The translations under genes and the position numbers were made by a program. DNA of 64,000 nt from Thermodesulfobacteriota bacterium (GTDB taxonomy: Bacteria > Desulfobacterota > GWC2-55-46), in contig CP129479.1 in the NCBI GenBank assembly GCA_030583865.1, positions 384,744 through 448,743 of the forward strand. Direction: 5' to 3'. Positions within the stretch are counted from its first letter, which is position 1; every line of letters starts with the position of its first letter. Below, one piece after another: positions 33,830 to 43,238 of this stretch. The notes beneath the pieces were generated by a model. It had not been told where the DNA came from, did no database searches, and was given only the letters and a program-made list of their open reading frames with translations.

Positions 33830-34986
33830 CGCTGGCGCACGTTTTGGGAAGGCCCGGCTTTTTCGCCCGGACGCTTTTTCTTTCAGGCGCGTCAACGCTG
33901 CAGGCCGGGGCGCACGCCCTGCATGAAAAGGCCTTTCCGGCGAGGCTCGACGTCCCGGAGCTTAAGGTGCTAGTCATCCAGCTCGGGCAGATAGGGGACT
34001 ATGCGTTGAGCGAGCCGTTCCTCAGGGCCCTTAAAAGCCTGCCGGGTAAGGACGTGAGGATAACCGCGCTCATCGACCCGATAAATTACGGGCTCTGTAA
34101 AGGAGGGGGCGCGGCGGACGAGGTCGTCCTGTACGGGTCGAGGAAATACACGCGGAGAAAGCCGTCGCCCTTCCCTTCGGCCCTGCTCGATGAACGCAAG
34201 TTCGACTGCGCGGTATGGCTGAGAGGCGACTTGAACGTGCTCCTCTGGCTTATCCGCAAGGGAGTCCGGTTCGTAAGCGTAGCCAAGTACCCGATGCCGC
34301 TACGCCGCGCCTCTTTCGCGCTCATATCAGGCAGGCCGGCCAGGAAAAAATACCCGCATTTCACGGAATGCCTGGAAAGCCTCTTGAGGGAGCACTTCCC
34401 CGGCGCCCGGATGCCGGACAAGGAGCGGCCCCGGGCCGTGCGGCCTTCCGGCAAGAAGGTCTTTATCCATATAGGCTCGGGAAACTGCCTCAGGAGGTGG
34501 CCAAGGGAGAGGTTCGTTTCTCTATCGAGGATCCTCCTTGAGTCTGACAAAGCCCTGAAGATATGCCTTCTGGGCTCGGAAGCCGATTGCCCGGACGCGG
34601 AGGCCATACTTGGGGATATGGGGCTTTCATCGTATGGCGGACGGATAGAGGACCTGTGCGGCAGGGTGGGGCTTACTGAGCTTAAGAGGGTACTCTCCAG
34701 CGGCGCCCTCTTTATCGGGTTCGACAGCGGCCCGATGCACATCGCGGCCTCATCGGGGATCCCGATGGTGGTCATGATGGGCCCGCAGTCACCGATGACC
34801 TTCGGGCCGCGAGGGAACCCGAACGCGCGGGTCGTCTACAAGGCCCCTTTCTGCTCTCCGTGCTGGCAGTTCTCATGCGTCCGGAACGGCGGCGGGGCCG
34901 GGGAATGCGTCCTGGCAATAACGCCCGGCGAGGTCTTCAAGGAAGCGGTTTCATTGCTGCCAGGAAAAGAGGAGGCAAGGACATGA
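33826..34986 (+). CDS. Family 9 glycosyltransferase (heptosyltransferase-like)
   Basis: A 386-residue GT-B protein of the GT9 family. It has LVIQLGQIGDYALSEPFLR near residue 45, VFIHIGSGNCLRRWP for donor phosphate binding, and the GT9 segment FIGFDSGPMHIAASSGIPMV. A C-terminal cysteine pair (PFCSPCWQFSC) is as in some LPS heptosyltransferases. It uses an ADP-heptose-type or other nucleotide sugar to extend a core or capsule chain. ATG 33826 overlaps the DUF218 stop; upstream extension to 33745 is unlikely. Confidence 0.85.
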   Translation: MTLAHVLGRPGFFARTLFLSGASTLQAGAHALHEKAFPARLDVPELKVLVIQLGQIGDYALSEPFLRALKSLPGKDVRITALIDPINYGLCKGGGAADEVVLYGSRKYTRRKPSPFPSALLDERKFDCAVWLRGDLNVLLWLIRKGVRFVSVAKYPMPLRRASFALISGRPARKKYPHFTECLESLLREHFPGARMPDKERPRAVRPSGKKVFIHIGSGNCLRRWPRERFVSLSRILLESDKALKICLLGSEADCPDAEAILGDMGLSSYGGRIEDLCGRVGLTELKRVLSSGALFIGFDSGPMHIAASSGIPMVVMMGPQSPMTFGPRGNPNARVVYKAPFCSPCWQFSCVRNGGGAGECVLAITPGEVFKEAVSLLPGKEEART

Positions 34987-36443
34987 AGGCGCTCTTTCTT
35001 AATCCACCGTTCCTCCCGAGGTTTTCGCGTTTCTCGCGTAGCCCTGCCGTCACCAGGAGCGGGACCATCTATTACCCTATCTGGCACGCCTACGCGGCAG
35101 GGCTCCTTGAGAAGGAAGGGCACGAGGTCATGCTTATCGACGCGCCCGCAAGGGGGCTCGGAAGGGAGGACTGCTACAGGGCCGCCGCCGGCTTCAGGCC
35201 GGACATGGCGGTCGTCTATGCCTCTACCCCGAGCATCTATAACGACATAGAGGTCGCGGCTGAATTGAAGGAAAGGACGGGGGGCGCGTTCACGGTCCTT
35301 ACGGGAACGCACGCATCGGCGCTTCCAGAGGAGACTCTAAAGCTCGATCCGAGGATAGACGCGGTAGCCCGCCTCGAATACGACCTTACGCTTTCGGAGC
35401 TGTTAAAAGGCATCGACGGGGGAAATGCATCCGAAGTCGCCGGCCTGACCTTGAGGGAAGGGGGCTCCGTAAGGTCTAACCCGGACAGGCCTTTCATCGA
35501 CGACCTCGACACTCTCCCGTTCGTATCGAGGGCCTATAAGAAGCACCTGAGGATAGAGGACTACTTCTATGCCCACTGCCGGTACCCCGTGGTCTCCATC
35601 TTCACAAGCAGGGGGTGCAACGCCAGGTGCACCTATTGCGTCTACCCCCAGCAGGCCTTCGGAAGGAGGCAGCGCCAGAGGAGCCCGGAGAGCATTGTCT
35701 CCGAGTTCGAGTACATAGAAAAGGAGCTCCCACAGGCCAGGGAGGTGCTCATAGACGACGACACCTTCACCTCTGACCGCAGTCACACGCATGAGTTTTC
35801 CGAGCTCATGTTACGGAAGGGGATAAGGCTTCCCTGGACAGCCGAGTGCCGCCCCAACCTCGATTACGAGACCATGCGCCTCATGAAAAAAGCCGGGTGC
35901 AGGCTGATAGTGGCGGGGTTCGAGAGCGCGGACGACCGGGTGCTCCGGAACGTAAAAAAAGGCATCACGGTCGAGCAGATGAGGCGGTTCGTCGGGGACG
36001 CCAAGAGGGCCGGGATAATGTTGCACGCCTGCTTCATGGCCGGGAACATGGGGGAGACGAAAGAGAGCCTTAAAAAATCGCTCGCCTTCGCGAAGGAGAT
36101 GCGCGCCGACACCTGCCAGTTCTTTCCGCTCATGGCATATCCGGGGACCGAGGCCTACAGGTGGGCCGACGAGAACGGTTATCTTGCCACGAGAGACTTC
36201 AGGAAATGGCTTACCGAAGAGGGCCTTCACAACTGCGTAGTCAGCACACCCGAGCTCTCCGCGGAGGAACTCATAATGTTCTGCGACCGTGCCCGGCGGA
36301 GCTATTACCTCGACCCGAGGTACATCGCCTACAAGCTCAGGCAGGGCATGAGGGACCGCCGCGAGCTTGTGAAGACACTAAGGTCTGCCAGGACCTTTGC
36401 AAGGCATCTCCTGGGCGGGTCTCGTAAGGGCGCGGCCTGCTGA
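34983..36443 (+). CDS. B12-binding radical SAM protein (second)
   Basis: A 486-residue protein. Residues 1-150 are cobalamin-binding-like and begin MKALFLNPPF. The radical SAM core follows with SRGCNARCTYCVYP (CxxxCxxC near residue 215), VLIDDDTFT, and a C-terminal helical region. It is related to the HpnJ/BchE-like group, whose members catalyse carbon-skeleton or methyl-transfer chemistry. The protein is distinct in sequence from the one at 21407. It sits between a GT9 and a GT2 gene, with a hairpin right after its stop. The substrate is not predictable, but location suggests a glycan or lipid carrier. Confidence 0.82.
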   Translation: MKALFLNPPFLPRFSRFSRSPAVTRSGTIYYPIWHAYAAGLLEKEGHEVMLIDAPARGLGREDCYRAAAGFRPDMAVVYASTPSIYNDIEVAAELKERTGGAFTVLTGTHASALPEETLKLDPRIDAVARLEYDLTLSELLKGIDGGNASEVAGLTLREGGSVRSNPDRPFIDDLDTLPFVSRAYKKHLRIEDYFYAHCRYPVVSIFTSRGCNARCTYCVYPQQAFGRRQRQRSPESIVSEFEYIEKELPQAREVLIDDDTFTSDRSHTHEFSELMLRKGIRLPWTAECRPNLDYETMRLMKKAGCRLIVAGFESADDRVLRNVKKGITVEQMRRFVGDAKRAGIMLHACFMAGNMGETKESLKKSLAFAKEMRADTCQFFPLMAYPGTEAYRWADENGYLATRDFRKWLTEEGLHNCVVSTPELSAEELIMFCDRARRSYYLDPRYIAYKLRQGMRDRRELVKTLRSARTFARHLLGGSRKGAAC

Positions 36444-36445
36444 GG

Positions 36446-36463
36446 GATGCGAGGGCGCATCCG
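36446..36463 (+). other. Intercistronic hairpin
   Basis: GGATGCG and CGCATCC flank the loop AGGG (36446-36463), two bases after the radical SAM stop codon. No U-run follows, so it is not a standard terminator. It could be an mRNA processing or stability structure between the upstream genes and the GT2 gene at 36494. Confidence 0.45.
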
Positions 36464-36493
36464 AGGAATTCCGAAGAGAGGCTTATAAGACGC

Positions 36494-37663
36494 ATGGGAT
36501 GGCAGTTTACGCTTGAAGTCATTTTCTGGACAGGGGCCGCGGCCCTCTTCTATGCCTATATCGGGTACCCGCTGGTCCTCTTTTTCCTGAGCCGCGCTCT
36601 CGGCGAGGAAAGGAAGGCCGGTCGGGAGGGCGCGCCCCTTCCTTCGGTATCGGTCCTCATCGCGGCATATAACGAAGAGAAGACCATAGGGGAGAAGATA
36701 CGGAACACGCTCAACCTCGACTACACCAAGGAACTCCTCGAAGTGGTCATCGCCTCTGACGGCTCGAGCGACCGCACTGCCGGTATAGTGAGGTCCTTTG
36801 CGGCAGAGGACGGCAGGGTGCGCCTGCTTGAATTCCCGAGGGGCGGCAAGGCCAGGGCGCTCGCGCTCGCAATGCCGCAGTTAAGGGGCGAGATAGTCTT
36901 TTTCTCGGACGCGAATACCGAATGCGAAAAAAACGCGCTCAGGCTCATAGCCGGGGCGTTCGGAGACAGGCGCGTCGGGTGCGTCTCCGGGAGGCTCGTC
37001 TACAGGAATCCCGGTGGCATCGTCAGCGGAAAAGGAGAGAGCCTCTATTGGCGTTATGAGACGTGGCTTAAAAGGCTCGAGAGCAGGCTCGGGTGCGTCT
37101 CGGGCGCTAACGGAGCCGCCTACGCCATAAGAAAGGAATTATTCGAGGCGCCCCCGTCGGGCACGGTAAACGACGACTTCGTCATCTCGACAATGGTGGC
37201 GGCCAGGGGCGGAAGGAGCGTCTACGAAGAGAGGGCCTTTGTCTACGAAGACGTGGCATCGAGCGCGCGGGGCGAGTTCAGGCGGCATGTGAGGGACGGG
37301 GCAGGCCATTACATCGCAATATGGCACCTCGCGCGCCTCCTCAACCCGTTCCTCGGGCTCCCGGCCTTCATATTCTGGTCGCACCGGGTTTTCAGGTGGA
37401 CAGCTCCGTTCATATTGCCCGCCCTTTTAGTCCTGAACGCGATGCTCCTTGAAAAAGAGGTCTACAGGCTCGCGTTCGCGGCGCAGACGGCGTTCTACGC
37501 GGCGGCCCTCCTCGGATTTCTGGGCAGGGGGCAGGCGAGGTTGCCTTTCCTCTTTCACGCGCCCTTTTATTTCTGCAACTTGAACCTGGCGCTATTCATC
37601 GGTTTCGTAAGGGCCGTTTCAGGGAGGCAGAAGATGACCTGGGACAGGGCGGGGAGGGCTTAG
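36494..37663 (+). CDS. Membrane family 2 glycosyltransferase (BcsA/PgaC-like)
   Basis: A 389-residue protein with one N-terminal membrane segment (about residues 5-32). Its GT-A domain has VSVLIAAYNEEKTI, a DGSSDRT segment, FSDANTECE with the metal-binding Asp, and NDDFVIS near 230. Two or three C-terminal membrane segments follow. This topology matches processive or lipid-linked GT2 enzymes. The gene follows a 50-base gap with a hairpin, and it precedes the initiating glycosyl-phosphate transferase gene. It probably acts early on undecaprenyl-linked sugar at the inner face of the membrane. Confidence 0.83.
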   Translation: MGWQFTLEVIFWTGAAALFYAYIGYPLVLFFLSRALGEERKAGREGAPLPSVSVLIAAYNEEKTIGEKIRNTLNLDYTKELLEVVIASDGSSDRTAGIVRSFAAEDGRVRLLEFPRGGKARALALAMPQLRGEIVFFSDANTECEKNALRLIAGAFGDRRVGCVSGRLVYRNPGGIVSGKGESLYWRYETWLKRLESRLGCVSGANGAAYAIRKELFEAPPSGTVNDDFVISTMVAARGGRSVYEERAFVYEDVASSARGEFRRHVRDGAGHYIAIWHLARLLNPFLGLPAFIFWSHRVFRWTAPFILPALLVLNAMLLEKEVYRLAFAAQTAFYAAALLGFLGRGQARLPFLFHAPFYFCNLNLALFIGFVRAVSGRQKMTWDRAGRA

Positions 37664-37668
37664 GGCGG

Positions 37669-38667
37669 GTGGATACCTTCCTTGTCGCGATAACCGGCCT
37701 CGTTGCCGGGGCAGCCGGGCCCATGGCGATACAGAGGATCGGCAACGGCCTCGGCCTGATCGACAGGCCGAATGAGAGGAGCTCCCATTCCGTGCCGACA
37801 CCGAGGGGAGGGGGCATCGGCATTGTTGCGGTAACGAGCGCCGCGGCCGGGCTCTCAGGAGATTACGCCTTCGGGCTGGTCCTTGCGACAATCGGCCTCT
37901 TGGGGTTTTTTGAAGACCTCCTCGGATTACCTGCAAAGCTCAGGCTCATTACGCAGCTCGGGCTTGCCTTCCTCCTTGCCGCATCCACGCTGGGCCTTCC
38001 GGCATCGGGCGCTGAGGCCGCGCTACTCGTCTTCTGGGCGGTCTTCATCGCCGGCACAGCCAACTTCTACAACTTCATGGACGGAATTAACGGCATGGCC
38101 GGAGCCTCCGGGCTCGTCGCCTTCGGCCTCCTCTCGGCGTTCGCGTATCTCTTCAGCCCGGAGCACTTCGCAGTCAGCCTTTTAGCGGCGCTCGCCTGCC
38201 TGGGTTTTCTTCCATTCAACGCGCCCAGGGCCAGGGTCTTCATGGGAGACGTCGGGAGCGTCTTTTTGGGGTTTCTCTTCGCCTCCCTGGCGCTCAAGAT
38301 GGCTTCATCGCCCCTGGCCTTTATATGCATTGCTGCATTCCTCGCGACCTTTTACGCGGATGCCTTGACGACCGTCGCCGCGAGGGCGGCCAGTGGCGAG
38401 GACATATACAGGGCGCACAGGGGCCACCTGTATCAATATATTGCGAACGAGCTCGGCATCCCCCATTGGAAGGTCTCTTTCGGCTACGCGTCAGTACAGT
38501 TGCTGACCGGCGCCCTTGCCCTGCTCGCCTTTACAATGAGCGCAAGACGGTTCCTCCTTCCTGGCGCGCTCATCGTGTTTTCATTTGTCTTCGCAGCCGC
38601 ATACCGGTCGATAAAATCCGCTCCACCGAAGGGCGAAGCCCTCGGCAGGACCCGGGGCGGCATATGA
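37669..38667 (+). CDS. Undecaprenyl-phosphate sugar-1-phosphate transferase (WecA/WbpL/MraY family)
   Basis: A 332-residue polytopic protein of the glycosyltransferase_4 (MraY/WecA) family. DRPNERSSHSVPTPRGGG is the conserved first cytoplasmic loop, with NFYNFMDGINGMAG for Mg/UDP binding, FMGDVGSVFLGF, and HRGHLYQ at the C-terminal His-containing loop. It transfers a HexNAc-1-phosphate from UDP-sugar to undecaprenyl phosphate, starting the repeat unit. GTG 37669 begins five bases after the GT2 stop. The neighbouring WbpM-like gene suggests a WbpL-like specificity (QuiNAc or FucNAc). Confidence 0.88.
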   Translation: MDTFLVAITGLVAGAAGPMAIQRIGNGLGLIDRPNERSSHSVPTPRGGGIGIVAVTSAAAGLSGDYAFGLVLATIGLLGFFEDLLGLPAKLRLITQLGLAFLLAASTLGLPASGAEAALLVFWAVFIAGTANFYNFMDGINGMAGASGLVAFGLLSAFAYLFSPEHFAVSLLAALACLGFLPFNAPRARVFMGDVGSVFLGFLFASLALKMASSPLAFICIAAFLATFYADALTTVAARAASGEDIYRAHRGHLYQYIANELGIPHWKVSFGYASVQLLTGALALLAFTMSARRFLLPGALIVFSFVFAAAYRSIKSAPPKGEALGRTRGGI

Positions 38668-40604
38668 AGAGAGCCATCAGAAAAATCCTTAAACCGACCC
38701 CGGCAAAAAGGGCGGCCTTCTTTCTGGTTTCCGACGCCCTCGCGATTTCAGCGGCGCTGCTGCTCGCCTTCCAGCTTCGGATGGACTTTGCCATGACGCC
38801 TGAACATTATGCGAAATTCATGAGTTCGCTCCCGTTCTTTATTCCCTTGAAGGTTCTTATGCTCGCCTTCTTCAGGATATACAGCATGACGTGGAGGTAC
38901 GCGGGCATAGAAGATTTCATGCGGATAACTGGCGCGGTCGCGCTCTCGGAGGCTTTGCTATTCGGGATCATCCACCTCATCATCCCGGCTTTCAGCGGTT
39001 TTTATTCGGCCTTGCCCAGGGGCGTTTTCTTCATTGACGCCGCGCTTTCCATATTGTTCCTTTCATGCCTCAGGGTCTCAAAGAGGGTAACCATTGACGC
39101 GGTCCGGAGGAAAAGGAGCAGGAAGAACGGGAAAAGGACCCTCATCATCGGCGCCGGAGACACAGGAGAGATGATATTGAGGGACATCATCAGGCAGAAG
39201 ACGATGGGATGGGCCCCAATGGGCTTTATAGACAGGGACAGGAGCAAGCTCGGGAGCTCCATACACGGGGTGAGGGTCATCGGCGCGCCGGAAGACCTCG
39301 AGGAAATCGTTACGGCCAGAAGGATAGAGCAGGTGGTAGTGGCGGTCCCCTCGATGAGCGGAAAAGAGCTCAAAACCATATACGAGACGGCCAAGGACCT
39401 TGTCGAGTCCATAAAGGTGGCGCCGCGGATACACGACTTCCGCCACGAGAGCCCGGGCCTCAAGGGCCTTGAGGAGATAAAGGTTGAAGACCTCCTTGGA
39501 AGGCAGGCAGTGGAGGTGGACAGCGACAGCATAGGCGCGTTCCTGAGAGGCAAGGTGGTGCTCGTGACCGGGGCAGGGGGCTCGATAGGCTCGGAGATCG
39601 TCATGCAGGTGGCCGCGTTCCAGCCCGAGAGGCTCATACTCTTCGACATTGACGAGACCGAGCTCCACAGGATGGAGCTCAAGCTCAAGAAGACCTATCC
39701 GCAGCACTTTAGCGGAAATGGCTGCGCGGGCGGCAGGCTCGTTTTCGCCGTGGGAGACATAGGGAACTCCGAGAGGGTCGGGGGCGTATTCAGCAGCTAC
39801 CGCCCGGAGATAGTATTCCATGCCGCCGCCTACAAGCACGTGCCCATGATGGAGCACAACCCCGGGGAGGCGGTAAGGGTCAACATGTTCGGCACTTATG
39901 TGCTGGCAGCTTCAGCCGCAAGGAGCGGGGTCAGGAAGTTCATCATGATATCGAGCGACAAGGCGGTGATGCCCTCGAGCGTCATGGGCGCTACAAAGCG
40001 TATGGCCGAGAACATATGCGCCGCCTTCGGCACCGGGAGGACCGCCTTCATATCCGTGAGGTTCGGGAACGTGCTCGGGAGCCGCGGCAGCGTCCTTCCC
40101 ATATTCATGGAGCAGCTCAAGTCCGGCGGCCCTCTTACGGTCACGCACAGGGAAATAAAAAGGTACTTCATGACCATATCCGAGGCGGTCTCTCTCGTCC
40201 TCCAGGCCGCGGTCATAGGCAAGGGCGGGGAGGTGCTGGTCCTGGACATGGGTGAGCCGGTGAGGATTGCTGACCTCGCGGAAGAGCTCATAAGGATAAA
40301 CGGGCTCGAGCCGTATAGGGACATAGCCATAGAGTTCACTGGGCTCAGGGCGGGCGAGAAGCTCTATGAGGAGGTCTTCACGGACGAGGAGGTCCTCAAG
40401 GTGAGCGCCCACAGGAAGATACTCGTAGCGAGGGGCGCGGCATCGTACTCCCTGCGCGACATAGATAGGATACTCGGGGAGTTCGAGCCGCATATCGGCG
40501 GGCAGGGACGCGGCAAGGAGCTTAAGGGCCTTTTAAGAAAATACGTCGAGCATACGGACGAAGCGGGGCTTGAGGAGCTTACGTTGCAGGGGAGGGTGGT
40601 TTAG
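38664..40604 (+). CDS. Membrane nucleotide-sugar 4,6-dehydratase (WbpM/FlaA1/CapD family)
   Basis: A 646-residue protein. About four membrane helices lie in residues 25-140. A CoA-binding-like Rossmann domain (LIIGAGDTGEMILRD) is near residue 160. The catalytic extended SDR domain has VLVTGAGGSIGSEI near 295. The catalytic region SSDKAVMPSSVMGATKRMAE has Met in place of the SDR Tyr, as in WbpM/FlaA1. It converts UDP-GlcNAc to UDP-4-keto-6-deoxy-GlcNAc. ATG 38664 overlaps the WecA-like stop by four bases; an upstream extension is a shadow. It probably makes the first sugar for the adjacent initiating transferase. Confidence 0.92.
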   Translation: MKRAIRKILKPTPAKRAAFFLVSDALAISAALLLAFQLRMDFAMTPEHYAKFMSSLPFFIPLKVLMLAFFRIYSMTWRYAGIEDFMRITGAVALSEALLFGIIHLIIPAFSGFYSALPRGVFFIDAALSILFLSCLRVSKRVTIDAVRRKRSRKNGKRTLIIGAGDTGEMILRDIIRQKTMGWAPMGFIDRDRSKLGSSIHGVRVIGAPEDLEEIVTARRIEQVVVAVPSMSGKELKTIYETAKDLVESIKVAPRIHDFRHESPGLKGLEEIKVEDLLGRQAVEVDSDSIGAFLRGKVVLVTGAGGSIGSEIVMQVAAFQPERLILFDIDETELHRMELKLKKTYPQHFSGNGCAGGRLVFAVGDIGNSERVGGVFSSYRPEIVFHAAAYKHVPMMEHNPGEAVRVNMFGTYVLAASAARSGVRKFIMISSDKAVMPSSVMGATKRMAENICAAFGTGRTAFISVRFGNVLGSRGSVLPIFMEQLKSGGPLTVTHREIKRYFMTISEAVSLVLQAAVIGKGGEVLVLDMGEPVRIADLAEELIRINGLEPYRDIAIEFTGLRAGEKLYEEVFTDEEVLKVSAHRKILVARGAASYSLRDIDRILGEFEPHIGGQGRGKELKGLLRKYVEHTDEAGLEELTLQGRVV

Positions 40605-40605
40605 G

Positions 40606-41475
40606 ATGAGGGCCGGGAGATACGCGCGCGAAAAAGAGCTCGACCTTGCCGATTACTTGGCGGTGGTATGGAAGAGGAGGCTTGCCGTCCTCCTGGTCTC
40701 GGCTGTAATGACCATAGGATTTCTTGTCTACTCCCTTGCGATCCCCGACATGTACGAGTCCAGGGCCGTCATAATGCCCGTCGGGAGGGGCGCCGAGCAG
40801 GGCGCTGGTGCCTCCGCCCTCGCAGAGCGGTTCGGTTCCATACCCGGCATAACTCTCCCTGCCTCGGCCTCGTCAGCCGAGATAATGAGCCTTCTTAAAT
40901 CAAACCGCCTCCGCGCCCGCGTCCTGGAGGAGCGCGGACTTCTTAAAATGCTTTTCACCGGGGAACGGGATGGGGTGGGCGCCGACGGCGGTCCCACAAC
41001 CTGGGACGGGCTGAGGGCGCTCGATTCCATGCTCGAAGTGAAGAGCGACCTTAAGGACAATACGATCACCCTCTCAGCTACGCACGCCGACCCGCGCATT
41101 GCCGCGGACATGGCAGGGCACCTTATCGCCGCCCTTACAGACCACATGAGCGGCGAGGCAAGGAGGGTGGCAATAGCGAACAAGTCATACCTGGAGGCGC
41201 AGCTCGCCCATAGCCAGGACCCCATAATCAGGCAGAAGATATACAACCTCATCGCCCAGCAGATGGAGACGGCCATGATGTCCGAGATGAGGGAGAGCTT
41301 CGCTTTCAAGGTCGTGGACCCGCCGATGGTGCCTGACATGAAGATCTCGCCCGATAGAAGAAGGATAACGCATGCAGGGTTCCTCCTCTCCCTTGCGGCG
41401 GGGGTCGTCTCCGCCTTTCTTCTCGAGTTCAGGTCCAGGCGCGCCTCCGGAAAGCCTGCCGCGGGCAAATCTTGA
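40606..41475 (+). CDS. Wzz-type chain length determinant
   Basis: A 289-residue protein with an N-terminal transmembrane helix (about 28-47), a periplasmic alpha/beta domain with IPDMYESRAVIMP, and a C-terminal transmembrane helix near residues 252-272 preceded by the Pro-containing VVDPPMVPDMKISPDR motif of Wzz proteins. There is no fused tyrosine kinase domain. Wzz sets the polymer length made by Wzy. It starts one base after the WbpM-like gene, which makes this the assembly end of the locus. Confidence 0.88.
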   Translation: MRAGRYAREKELDLADYLAVVWKRRLAVLLVSAVMTIGFLVYSLAIPDMYESRAVIMPVGRGAEQGAGASALAERFGSIPGITLPASASSAEIMSLLKSNRLRARVLEERGLLKMLFTGERDGVGADGGPTTWDGLRALDSMLEVKSDLKDNTITLSATHADPRIAADMAGHLIAALTDHMSGEARRVAIANKSYLEAQLAHSQDPIIRQKIYNLIAQQMETAMMSEMRESFAFKVVDPPMVPDMKISPDRRRITHAGFLLSLAAGVVSAFLLEFRSRRASGKPAAGKS

Positions 41476-42989
41476 AAGACGCCTTCCCAAAGCCCTGGAG
41501 CCGGGGCCTTATACCCAAGCTCATTTCAACCCTTGCCTTTTTAGCGGCCTTTACAGGGGTCCCTGAATGCCATGCCGCGCCGCCGGTCAATATACCGGTC
41601 AAGAGCCGTTTGTACGAGGATTTTGAGCTGCTTGAAATTAAAGGGCTCATCCGGTCGGGGCTACTCTCGACCCGCCCTTTCAGCAGGCTCGAGGGGGCTC
41701 GCCTTTCAAATGAGGCGGCTGAGGAGATCAAAAAGCGGCCAGGAGCGGGCCGAAGCGCCTTATCGGCAGTAAGGCGGCTCGAGAGGGAGTTCAGATTTAA
41801 TGCCGATGGAAGCCATGCAGGGGCCGATATAAGGCCTCTGGAAAATGCCTATCTCCACGCGCTCTATTCGGATAAGGAGCCGGTATTTCCTTCCGCAAAC
41901 GCTGGCGGAAGGCACTTTAATGGCAATATGAACCTGAGGGCCGGGTTACGGGCGAGCGCAGCCTTCAGTGATAAGGTGGTCCTTCATATAAACCCGGAGT
42001 ACAGCCATTTCGAGGGCTCGAACGTCAGGCTTGAGGAGGGCTATCTCATGCTGAGCTTTCATGGAATAGAGCTTCTCGCGGGGCGCGACCACATGTGGTG
42101 GGGGCCTGGCTTCCACGGGAGCCTTTTGATGAGTAACAACGCAAGGGCCTTTGACATGGTCAAGGCGACTTCTGCGCACCCCTTTCTCCTGCCCTGGAAG
42201 TTCGCAAGGCTCGGGGTTTTGAGGCCGACACTTTTTTTGGCACGCCTTGAGAAGGACAGGGACCACCCTAACGCGAAGCTCCTCGGCATGCGGCTCGATA
42301 TGAAGCCAGCCCCATCGTTCCAGGCAGGCCTGAGCCGCGTTTTCATGTTCGGCGGCAAGGGAAGGCAGCCCCTTTCCGGAGGGGACTGGCTGGACATATT
42401 GGCAGCTAAAGACAGCGCCGAGCACTCGGATTCGCCAGCAAACGGAAACCAGCTCGTCTCCATTGACGCCACATTCGTTTACGTGAACGAGGGCAGCCCT
42501 TTCATCCCCTTTTCAGGGGTGAAGATTTACGGGGAGCTGGGGGCCGAGGACTCATCGGGAAATAGGACCCCGACAGGCAGGGCGGTCATGTACGGCATGT
42601 TTCTGGACGGGCTGTTTTGGGCCGACGGGCTTGACATGAGGGTCGAGTACGTGAATACCGGCCAGAGCGAAAGGTATGGGCCGCTCTGGTATTCACACGG
42701 AGTCTACACGAGCGGCTACACCCACCGGGGCCGGGTTATCGGCCACCACATGGGCGGGGACTCGGAGGACCTTTTCCTCCGGGCCCGGTATCATTCACCC
42801 GCAGGCGTCGTCGGCCTTGAGGCGGATTTCGAGCGATTGAATATCCACGGCAACGGCAAAAAACGTGAATGGTACGGGGCGGACCTGACCATTCTGGGCG
42901 AAGGACTCATTTTTTCAATCGGAGCCGGGATTGAGAGGGACAACGGCCATAGCGGCGTCCTTTGGACGAAGGTAAGCCGGGGCTTTTAG
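41472..42989 (+). CDS. Wzi-family outer membrane capsule assembly protein
   Basis: A 505-residue protein with a signal peptide (residues 1-36, ending ECHA before APPV) and a capsule_assembly_Wzi-like body: YEDFELLEIKGLIRSG, GRDHMWWGPGFHGSLLMSNN, and repeated alternating strands ending in an aromatic residue, as in outer membrane beta-barrels. Wzi is a surface lectin that anchors capsule to the outer membrane. TTG 41472 overlaps wzz as TTGA. It is the last gene of the locus. Function by family; the bound polymer is unknown. Confidence 0.85.
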   Translation: MKDAFPKPWSRGLIPKLISTLAFLAAFTGVPECHAAPPVNIPVKSRLYEDFELLEIKGLIRSGLLSTRPFSRLEGARLSNEAAEEIKKRPGAGRSALSAVRRLEREFRFNADGSHAGADIRPLENAYLHALYSDKEPVFPSANAGGRHFNGNMNLRAGLRASAAFSDKVVLHINPEYSHFEGSNVRLEEGYLMLSFHGIELLAGRDHMWWGPGFHGSLLMSNNARAFDMVKATSAHPFLLPWKFARLGVLRPTLFLARLEKDRDHPNAKLLGMRLDMKPAPSFQAGLSRVFMFGGKGRQPLSGGDWLDILAAKDSAEHSDSPANGNQLVSIDATFVYVNEGSPFIPFSGVKIYGELGAEDSSGNRTPTGRAVMYGMFLDGLFWADGLDMRVEYVNTGQSERYGPLWYSHGVYTSGYTHRGRVIGHHMGGDSEDLFLRARYHSPAGVVGLEADFERLNIHGNGKKREWYGADLTILGEGLIFSIGAGIERDNGHSGVLWTKVSRGF

Positions 42990-43091
42990 CGCCATGCCGT
43001 TTTTTCCGTTTTTGGTTGAATCACGTTCTTCCATCTGGTAGGCTTGTGAACCTATGGCCTTGAAATTACGCTGAAACCGGGCTCAAGGTCC

Positions 43092-43120
43092 TTGACAGTG
43101 CTCAGGCCGGTGGTTAGAGT
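43092..43120 (+). promoter_or_regulatory. Sigma-70-type promoter for the FKBP gene
   Basis: -35 TTGACA (43092-43097), 17-base spacer and -10 TAGAGT (43115-43120). The predicted start near 43127 leaves a leader of about 112 bases before the FKBP gene. The rest of the gap from 42990 to 43238 shows nothing else that I recognise. Confidence 0.55.
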
Positions 43121-43238
43121 CAAGTATGGAAGCGTAAAGGCCGAGGAGCATGAAAGGATGTGCTTATAGCCTGAACGGCCGTGCCAGGCAGGGTTATTGC
43201 GCGCTCCTTGAATATAAAAAGAGCTTCGGGAGGGGAAA

